In this document: positions 9,801-14,152 of the stretch, in pieces
Layout: each line of letters opens with the position of its first letter
How positions within the stretch are numbered: position 1 is the first letter of the stretch
NCBI GenBank assembly: GCA_905221605.1
Contig: CAJNDS010002212.1
Coordinates: forward strand, 548,466-580,061
Reading direction: 5' to 3'
DNA from: Symbiodinium natans
Taxonomy: Eukaryota; Sar; Dinophyceae; Suessiales; Symbiodiniaceae
DNA: 31,596 nucleotides
Translations under genes and position numbers: made by a program
Notes under the pieces: generated by a model
What the model saw: the letters and a program-made list of their open reading frames with translations, nothing else
What the model was told of the DNA's origin: nothing
Database searches by the model: none

Positions 9801-12260
9801 ACCCCCGCGGCGGCGCCCCAGCGGGCCACCGACCGAATGGGCCGTGAGCCCCTCATCCTCGCAGCTCTAAGACAGATGCCTTTTGCGCGTTTCGAGCCGA
9901 GAGAAACGATGAAGTTGCACCCTACACCCGACACCCTAAGGTCCTATTTAGGGTTTAGGGTTTAGGATTTAGGGTTTAGGGTTTAGGATTTAGGGTTTAG
10001 GGTTACAACCTTCCCCCCTGCAGGTCTGAGGGCGGCACTCATACGGGATGATGATCCTGAGTGGCAGATGAGACCACGTGAGACTCTTAGGCACTGCGAC
10101 GTACATGTACATACTGTACCAATAGAACACATACGATGATAAGATATGATGTCACACAATGCAGTGCAGCCTCATATAAGAGAGTACGTACTAAAACATA
10201 TGGTAAATACATATATATACATATAGAATCTTGTATTAAATACCATACTGTGTTATATACATATATATATATATATATATACGAATTTTTATATTACATG
10301 CCTGCAACATCTCATGCGGCCCTGGCACTTCTTGACCAGACGTTGTGGCTTCCATCCATCTGGAGGAACATAGTTCTCCAGGTTTTTGAGCATGTACCTC
10401 CGGTTTGCGCTTAGGGCTTAGGAGTTTAGGGTTTAGGAGCTTAGAACTTCTGACCCACTGACAGGCACATATGGGGCTTTACGAACAGAAGGGACCCCCA
10501 TTTTAGACCCCAAATAGAACGATTCCCTTATACTGAGGACCCCAATAAAGGTACCCCTAAACCCTAAACCCTAAACCCTAAACCCTAAACCCTAAACCCT
10601 AAACCCTAAACCCCCATATCCGAGCATCGAATCTGCGAAGTGACTCTGCGCCGGCCTGATGAGTCGGTTGAACTCGGCCATCATGGCCTCCCGAATTGGG
10701 AGTTTACGTGCCGCGGTTTAGGGTTTAGGGTTTAGGGTTTCGGGGTCAGAATACCTCCCCAAATTCCAATCGGGTACCCGAGATTTCGGAAACCCCCAAT
10801 TCCCAGCACATTGATCGCTAGTTGTTGAACCAAGGTTTAGGGTTGGGGGTTGGAGGTTTCGGGCTTTTGGGCATGCCTGAAGGGCATTAGCCTCCCAAAG
10901 CAGAGCCTTGCGGATGCGGACTTCGCGGGTGTTGAGGCGATTTCCCTGACCTGGAAGACTGTCGCGTTACATCCTTGAATCAAAGCGACTTGCACACGTG
11001 CCATACGTTGAGGTCTGGATGCTAGTACCGACCTCAAGGGTATGAATATTCTAGTACCTTTATGCGGCTTCTGCTAGATTACTTCCAGAGCCCAGTGTTG
11101 CGATCAGGCTGCGGTCATAGAGCGGCGGGGGTGACGGAGGCCGGATGTCCGGCTCCACCTCATTTCGTGCTCTGGCAGAAAGATCCCCAAGTGTCCTCAT
11201 GCTGCACTAAGGACGGGCTATGGGATTGGGATGTTCCCTCTTATACTAACAGTCCTTCATAGGGGATTCTAGTCCCTCTTACTATAAGCCCTACTAAGGA
11301 CTGTTAGTTTGAGGGAGAACATCCCAGGCTATGGATGGTCCGAGCCCACGGCATCCTCCAGCTGCTGCAACTAGGCCAGCAAAGAGAAGGAATCAGGGGG
11401 ATTTTCAGCTGAGGAAGAGTCTTCTAGGGTTTAGGGTTTAGGGCCTAGATGAAGTCTCAAAACTAGGGGATCCGAAGTATGGGCCCCTTAATTTGGGTCC
11501 CCGGAAATGTAACCCTTCTATACACTGCACGTAATGAGGGCCCATACTTCGGATCCGTTTAAATCCCTTCAACCAAGGGTTTAGGGTTTAGGGTTTAGGG
11601 TTTAGGGTTTAGGGTTTAGGGTTTAGGGTTTAGGGTCCAACCTTAGGAAAACGGTGGCGCCTGAAGCTTCCGGTTCAGGTCCTCTAGTCTTTGCTCCCGC
11701 AAGAACTGGTCGACCTGCACACATTCTGAGAAGTGGAGATACCAGGAGTTTGCGGAGGAAGCCCTAAACCCTAAACCCTAAACCCTAAACCCTAAACCCT
11801 AAACCCTAAACCCTAAACCCTAAACCTTAAACCCTAAACCCTAAACCCTAAACCCTAACCCTAAACCAGCAGGCAATGGGCCTCAACCTCGGAAAGCCCC
11901 ACGGGGAGCTCTACATAGGGTAGAGGCCGAAACCTCGCGCCGCTTGACCATGCGCTTTGAACTCACCAGGACCTAAACCCCTAAACCTAAACCCTAAACC
12001 CTAAGCCCTGAACCCTAAACCCTAAACCCTAACCCCCAGTCGGTTACATGGGTTCCAGTTCGCAGGGCTGAGCCACGAACGGCTTATCCTCTGGAAGGCC
12101 GAACCTCAGTGGAAGTGGGTTTAGGTGACCCTAAACCCTAAACCCTAAACCCAAAACCCTCAAAAACATGTCTCAAGAGCAGAACAGAAGCCACCCTAAA
12201 CCCTATATAAACCCCTAAACCCTAAACCCTAGAACAAATGCGACTCGCAAGATCCGCACC
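266..12260 (-). CDS. SF1: Splicing factor 1 / branchpoint-binding protein, about 21 exons, host of two nested genes
   Basis: SF1/BBP binds the intron branchpoint in the early spliceosome, in the nucleus. Exons joined in frame (minus strand): ?-12260, 12104-12069, 11933-11882, 11714-11659, 11201-11110, 10950-10877, 10687-10656, 10397-10329, 10056-10039, 5968-5943, 5876-5833, 5708-5673, 5531-5481, 5306-5251, 5065-5027, 4656-4594, 4329-4262, 3913-3877, 3736-about 3640, 881-825, 385-266. Visible landmarks in order: PYVELPVGLSEVE, FLREQRLEDLNRKL, RPPSPPPLYD, NRLNTREVR, YVPPDGWKPQRLVKK, IIIPYEKYPNASFMG, the KH loop IIGARG, EASGCRIFIRGK, MPQHVHIEGD, VAIVNGF, two CCHC knuckles, DAEY-ERMMSELG and a Pro-rich tail. 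Order and spacing match the SF1 family, alveolate versions especially. The initiator ATG was not identified. The donor of the 3736 exon (3640 or 3652) and the 4656/4329 junction are uncertain. Introns start GT 5, GA 3, GC 12. Confidence 0.9.
915..1038 (+). repeat. TTTTAGGG (8-bp variant) array
   Basis: About ten copies of an 8-bp unit with one extra T run from 919 to about 1000, then revert to TTTAGGG. The array lies inside the large SF1 intron 3639-882. Confidence 0.9.
1057..1287 (-). CDS. Unassigned candidate exon(s) ending at a consensus GTGAGT donor
   Basis: The segment contains VPSAAEFDPQHVSVLVERMF in one frame and HVQSGDVRKTCMASMDRG in another. The latter ends FFMISP directly before GTGAGTG, a textbook 5' splice site at 1056. 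Either two exons with a short intron or a frameshift is present. No family is recognised. It lies inside the large SF1 intron. Confidence 0.35.
1309..1452 (-). CDS. Unassigned candidate exon, SH3-like tail motif
   Basis: The minus strand from an ATG at 1452 reads MDPLPRSQFLKALC, then GDFVFIRKDNGIEGWTPAKHL, to a TGA at 1309. The GW-x-PA-x-x-L ending resembles the last strands of an SH3 fold, but the rest is too short to assign. It lies inside the same SF1 intron as the phosphatase, downstream of it, so it may be a further exon of that gene or a separate one. A GATT donor at TTC/GATTGAC could splice it to the next candidate exon. Confidence 0.35.
   Translation of the reverse strand: MDPLPRSQFLKALCHSGEAGDFVFIRKDNGIEGWTPAKHLKPILTFD
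1875..3439 (-). CDS. Histidine-phosphatase (phosphoglycerate-mutase-like) protein, 5 exons
   Basis: Exons 3439-3391, 3132-3013, 2909-2506, 2269-2162 and probably 2063-1875 join in frame to about 289 aa. Family marks: VVRHGER (phospho-accepting His of the RHG motif), DPPLTATG, IYSSPTSRTMATA (second Arg) and VVMVTHREGIW (second catalytic His). The start MGCQGPF has Gly2 and Cys3, a typical N-myristoylation/palmitoylation signal, which suggests membrane attachment. The last exon (GADWFSHEDHVAESPTG onward) is less sure; the alternative is a stop read out of the telomere-type repeat after NPEDP. Introns 3390-3133, 3012-2910, 2505-2270 and 2161-2064 start GA, GC, GA, GA. The substrate is unknown, since the superfamily includes sugar, protein and nucleotide phosphatases. 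The gene is nested in an SF1 intron. Confidence 0.82.
2087..2158 (-). repeat. CCCTAAA array filling a phosphatase intron
   Basis: About ten units make up roughly three-quarters of the predicted 98-bp intron 2161-2064. Read along the gene the repeat is TTTAGGG. Confidence 0.9.
3440..3502 (-). promoter_or_regulatory. Possible spliced-leader acceptor and 5' leader of the nested phosphatase
   Basis: Reading the minus strand, a pyrimidine-biased tract CCTGTCTGTTGTAG ends at 3500, 61 nt before the phosphatase ATG. A TTTAGGG array on the plus strand lies just upstream. Dinoflagellate mRNAs receive a trans-spliced leader at an AG; this would be a suitable site. It is inferred from position only. Confidence 0.35.
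3513..3606 (+). repeat. TTTAGGG array between SF1 exon and nested phosphatase
   Basis: About 13 perfect units separate the end of the SF1 zinc-knuckle exon from the 5' end of the nested phosphatase gene. Confidence 0.92.
3640..4329 (-). CDS. SF1: SF1 zinc-knuckle exons
   Basis: Exons 4329-4262, 3913-3877 and 3736-about 3640 join to give two CCHC zinc knuckles with the pattern C-x2-C-x4-H-x4-C. The first, CGVCGALGHLGFDC, is split by a 348-bp intron (GC donor after CTAG, acceptor GCAG). The second, CTICGDRGHVASDC, lies within the 3736 exon. A preceding KGHLDLC looks like a degenerate third knuckle. A basic segment rich in Gln, Lys and Asp follows. The exact donor of the last exon could be GACC after 3652 or GCAC after 3640; both keep the frame into the next SF1 exon at 881. 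Confidence 0.85.
4357..4590 (-). repeat. CCCCTAAA (8-bp variant) array in an SF1 intron
   Basis: Some 25 copies of an 8-bp CCCCTAAA unit, with a few 7-bp units at the edges, fill most of intron 4593-4330 between the QUA2 and zinc-knuckle exons. Confidence 0.92.
4594..5968 (-). CDS. SF1: SF1 KH-QUA2 RNA-binding module exons
   Basis: Seven short exons (26, 44, 36, 51, 56, 39 and 63 nt) join in frame into a KH fold. Seen in order: KYPNASFMG, VIIGARGVNHKRLQ with the GxxG loop GARG, EASGCRIFIRGK, DIGDKWQTDEELHMPQH, VHIEGDTEEQIETATNLIM, LLNPESPEFEYAR and THGMQQVAIVNGFTLKKCG. The last piece corresponds to the QUA2 segment, L-A-x-L-N-G in other species. Introns are 66, 124, 141, 174, 185 and 370 bp and start GA, GC, GA, GC, GC, GC. 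The KH loop is interrupted by intron 5832-5709, which holds about seven TTTAGGG units. This is direct proof that telomere-type repeats sit within a gene. Confidence 0.92.
5756..5812 (+). repeat. TTTAGGG array splitting the SF1 KH domain
   Basis: About seven units lie in the 124-bp intron 5832-5709, between the exon with the GxxG loop and the exon EASGCRIFIRGK. Confidence 0.92.
6235..6350. repeat. TA/ATAC-rich microsatellite between PARG stop and next SF1 exon
   Basis: TATATA and ACATAC runs follow the PARG stop codon by about 40 bp on the minus strand and probably lie in its 3' UTR or spacer. Confidence 0.85.
6387..9214 (-). CDS. PARG: Poly(ADP-ribose) glycohydrolase, catalytic domain, 6 exons
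   Basis: PARG hydrolyses poly(ADP-ribose) chains. Exons: 9214-8790, 8673-8614, 8376-8352, 8096-7983, 7612-7516, 6712-6387 (TAG stop at 6389-6387). Family landmarks all appear in order: VHTLLGFM, then the signature VDFANKRLGGG...VQEE with the paired catalytic Glu, ILFIERPDF, MEPNEAWVLRGAPRF, TVVAIDA, KAYTGF and TGSWGCGAF, followed by LVYHTLGD and RKLTVAEAL. All five junctions keep frame. Introns are 116, 237, 255, 370 and 803 bp with donors GA, GC, GC, GT, GA. The gene sits entirely within an SF1 intron on the same strand. Its N-terminal exons are not firmly found; the exon starting at 9214 opens at an AG acceptor, so at least one upstream exon is expected. Confidence 0.92.
7050..7344 (+). repeat. 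Dispersed repeat copies, AAGGGAATA...CCATATTAG
   Basis: Two 30-bp copies (7050-7079, 7315-7344) lie in PARG intron 5. A diverged third copy is at 20818-20847. Confidence 0.75.
7131..7177 (+). repeat. Dispersed repeat copy (partner at 28203-28246)
   Basis: CCTACTTTGGAGTAGACCCT followed by GG, a short A-rich gap and ACTTTTTGGGTAT occurs here, inside PARG intron 5, and again 21 kb away. Confidence 0.8.
7620..7982. repeat. Opposed TTTAGGG and CCCTAAA arrays in one PARG intron
   Basis: Intron 7982-7613 carries a TTTAGGG array (7620-7682) and, about 170 bp away, a CCCTAAA array (7854-7975). The transcript could fold the two into a long hairpin. Confidence 0.9.
8105..8305. repeat. Opposed telomere-type blocks in PARG intron 3
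   Basis: Intron 8351-8097 holds TTTAGGG at 8110-8150 and CCCTAAA at 8262-8305 with unique DNA between. Confidence 0.88.
9310..9423 (-). CDS. Unassigned candidate exon, Gly/Tyr-rich
   Basis: After an AG near 9424 the minus strand reads YYGSYSGDRFGGGIGRRVG and continues to a TAG. It lies between a CCCTAAA array (9242-9294) and a TTTAGGG array (9426-9475), just upstream of the first firm PARG exon. It could be an N-terminal PARG exon or part of a 5' leader. No family is recognised. Confidence 0.25.
9730..9856 (-). CDS. Possible first exon of the nested PARG gene, targeting-peptide-like
   Basis: An ATG at 9856 opens a frame beginning MRGSRPIRSVARWGAAAG, rich in Arg and Ala with no acidic residue at first, like a mitochondrial or plastid transit peptide. 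It lies upstream of the PARG catalytic exons and inside the same SF1 intron, so it could be the 5' exon. Several GT or GC donors are possible near its end. The link to PARG is inference only; the frame could also be chance in GC-rich DNA. Confidence 0.25.
10039..12260 (-). CDS. SF1: SF1 N-terminal exons (helix-hairpin, SPSP-like and NTRE region)
   Basis: Nine exons carry the part of SF1 that in other species contacts U2AF and precedes the KH domain. The exon ending at 12260 is basic (KKGKR) and joins the FGLPEDKPFVAQ exon through a GT donor. The following exons give LPVGLSEVE, then VDQFLREQRLEDLNRKLQ, which aligns without gaps to the human stretch around LQIEDLTRKL. Next come RNEVEPDIRPPSPPPLYD and GNRLNTREVRIRKALL, matching the family motif SPSPEPIY...RLNTRE. 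The last exon here (10056-10039) is only 18 nt long. Intron 11881-11715 is mostly CCCTAAA repeat, and intron 11658-11202 carries two foldback elements. The 5' limit of the first exon is not resolved. Confidence 0.85.
10200..10285. repeat. TA microsatellite in an SF1 intron
   Basis: ATATAC/TATATA runs sit in intron 10328-10057 just upstream of the 18-nt microexon. Confidence 0.85.
10556..10613 (-). repeat. CCCTAAA array in an SF1 intron
   Basis: Eight units occupy intron 10655-10398, between the exons NRLIR and YMLKNLENYVPP. Confidence 0.9.
11227..11326. mobile_element. Foldback (MITE-like) element in an SF1 intron
   Basis: Arms 11227-11257 and 11296-11326 are inverted repeats of 31 bp with a few mismatches around a 38-bp loop. 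It lies about 25 bp upstream of the SF1 exon at 11201. It has no coding capacity. Confidence 0.75.
11468..11556. mobile_element. Second foldback element in the same SF1 intron
   Basis: Arms GGATCCGAAGTATGGGCCC at 11468-11486 and its exact reverse complement at 11538-11556, with a 51-bp loop. Confidence 0.78.
11760..11866 (-). repeat. CCCTAAA array filling an SF1 intron
   Basis: About 15 units make up 107 of the 167 bp of intron 11881-11715. Confidence 0.92.
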
Positions 12261-12261
12261 T

Positions 12262-13020
12262 CTTGCCCTTCTTTGGGACGCCGCCGGCACCTCTTGCTTT
12301 GCGCTTGTTCTCGCCTGGCACAGGTGACTGCGAGGCTTTCCCGCCGAGCCCCCACTCCTCCCTCCATGTGGCGGACTGTCGTCATAGAGCACCAGAGCGT
12401 GCTCCTGAGCTCGAGGGGCTAGGGTTTAGGGTTTAGGGTTTAGGGCTTAGGGTTTAGGGTTAGAGTTTAGGGTTTAGGGTTTAGGGTTTAGGGTTTAGGG
12501 CTTAGGGTTTAGGGTTTAGGATTTGGGGTTCAGGGTTTGGGGTTCAGGGACTAGGGCCTGGGTGTTGGGCTTGGGAGCTGCGGAAGGGCAGAGACATGGC
12601 AAGGCAGGTTTGGGGCCCCTGCAGCCACGGAAGACCGCGCGGCACCTGCCAGAACCAGGGCCTTGGCGATAGTGGTTTCCTAACTTTGGGTTTAGGGCTT
12701 AGGGTTTAGGGTTTAGGGTTAGGAGTTAGGGGTTAGGGGTTACTATTTGCTGAAGAAAACCACCCCAAAGCAAGGGGCCACAATTCCAAACTTTTGGGCC
12801 CCCTTTTTTGGGGGTACCCTACAAAGGGGCCATGTTTCCTAACTTATGATCCGTGGAGCTCAAGGCAACGAGGGGTTCGTGTTGAGCAACCTCAACTAGG
12901 CTACCATCATGAGGATGCTCTACAATAGTTGCTAGTTATCTAGACCCGGGAGTAACCTAGGAATAAAAATTGGGCACCCTTTCTGGTTTTAAGGGGATTA
13001 TAAGGGTAGCCCCTCAAGAG
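12262..13020. other. Upstream of SF1: repeats, no firm gene
   Basis: The part below 12420 includes upstream sequence of the first SF1 exon seen (Lys/Gly-rich GENKRKARGAGGVPKKGKR, start unresolved). TTTAGGG arrays occupy 12420-12540 and 12688-12740. A GC-rich segment at 12560-12680 is open on both strands. The stretch 12740-13020 resembles the dispersed non-coding repeats seen elsewhere (GGGGTACC and CCTAGGAATA words). Confidence 0.4.
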
Positions 13021-13026
13021 CGCGCC

Positions 13027-13165
13027 CTGCCTGCGACGCGTCTGCCACGACGAGGGAGTCGGCCATCGTGTCTGCGCAGCCCTCTTCGACATTCGAGGGC
13101 GCAGCAAGCACTCAGGGCAGAATGGCGTGCATGGTGGGCGGGTCAGCAAAACTCTCCCAAACTGC
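13027..13165 (+). CDS. Unassigned plus-strand candidate exon
   Basis: One plus frame reads LRRVCHDEGVGHRVCAALFD, then IRGRSKHSGQNGVHGG, without stops. It precedes the better-supported exon at 13214 on the same strand. Splice sites are not clear and other frames are also open, so confidence is low. Confidence 0.25.
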
Positions 13166-13213
13166 GTGGGGGTTGTGGTGGCATGATGGATTCTTTATGA
13201 CGATCTGTTGCAG

Positions 13214-13298
13214 AGCTGCGAAGAGACCGGGGTGCTACAGCTGTGGCGAAGTCTTGCAGAGTCTGGCCAGGATGTGGACTTCTGGCAGCGTCTTGGAG
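13214..13298 (+). CDS. Unassigned plus-strand candidate exon
   Basis: After TTGCAG the plus strand reads SCEETGVLQLWRSLAESG, then QDVDFWQRLG, and ends immediately before GTTAGTG, a good GT donor. Composition and splice sites both favour a real exon. It is among the few likely plus-strand exons in the window and lies upstream of SF1, so it would be divergent from it. The family is unknown. Confidence 0.45.
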
Positions 13299-13647
13299 GT
13301 TAGTGCGGTTTGGGGCATATGATGCCTGGCTGTCGTGAAGCATCTGGAGTGAAACGCTGCAGGCATGAGTTTCGGATCAAGGCAAAAGCCTAAAATCTGG
13401 AAAGAATTCGGAAGGGCTTGGAAAGCGGATAGCTACGAATCCTCGGAAAAACTCTCTCCACTTCGCTGCGCTCCCTTTTGACTTCCGGACAGGCCTTGAT
13501 GAACAAGCTTCCGGGAGGACTTTGAAGAGGGGACTAGGGTTTAGGGTTTAGGGTTTAGGGTTTAGGGTTTAGGGTTTAGGGTTTAGGGTCATGTGCCTAG
13601 ATGCTAGGTTCTAAGGCAGGCAGTGAATCGTATCATCAGCTCGTGAG

Positions 13648-13812
13648 ATGCTGCTTAAAGGCTTGTCTGCCTGTGCAACCTTCGCGGTGCCAGCTGGCCC
13701 TCCCACCGAAAATTTGCTGCGGTCTACACTTGCCGAAGACACTTTGCCCACAAGATGCCACGACAAATGCTGTGTCAACCGTGTCAACATCTTTGGCTTC
13801 ACAAAGCCTTGA
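13648..13812 (+). CDS. Unassigned plus-strand candidate ORF/exon
   Basis: An ATG after CTCGTGAG opens MLLKGLSACATFAVPAGPP, then TENLLRSTLAEDTLP, ending at TGA after 54 codons. Composition is protein-like. The opposite strand is also open, so the strand is not certain. It is flanked by a TTTAGGG array (13534-13588) and a CCCTAAA array (13855-13893). Confidence 0.25.
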   Translation: MLLKGLSACATFAVPAGPPTENLLRSTLAEDTLPTRCHDKCCVNRVNIFGFTKP

Positions 13813-13911
13813 TTTTCTGGGTTCCTCTGAACTGAGTCTTCATGACTCCAACATCCTAAACCCTAAGCCCTAAACCCTAAACCCTAAACCCTATTGGGCC
13901 CCCTGGCAGGT

Positions 13912-14030
13912 ACGCTGGCAGTGCTTCGGCTCACTGTGCGCGCAGGGCGCGTGAGAAGCTCTCAGAGAGGGATCTTCATGTTCAAAAGGCTCCTTTCGAC
14001 TGTCGATTCTTCGATGGAGAGGGAGCACCC
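13912..14030 (+). CDS. Unassigned candidate exon, strand uncertain
   Basis: After CTGGCAG the plus strand reads YAGSASAHCARRAREKLSER, then DLHVQKAPFDCRFFDGEG. The minus strand is also open (EPFEHEDPSLRASHAPC). No family is recognised. It ends at a degenerate CCCTAAA/CCCTGAA array. Confidence 0.2.
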
Positions 14031-14152
14031 TAAACCCTGAACCCTAAACCCTGAACCCTAAACCCTAAACCCTGAACCCTGAACCCTGAACCCTAAACCC
14101 TAAACTCTGAACCCTAAACCCTGAAACTCAAACCCCAGACCCTAAACCCTAA

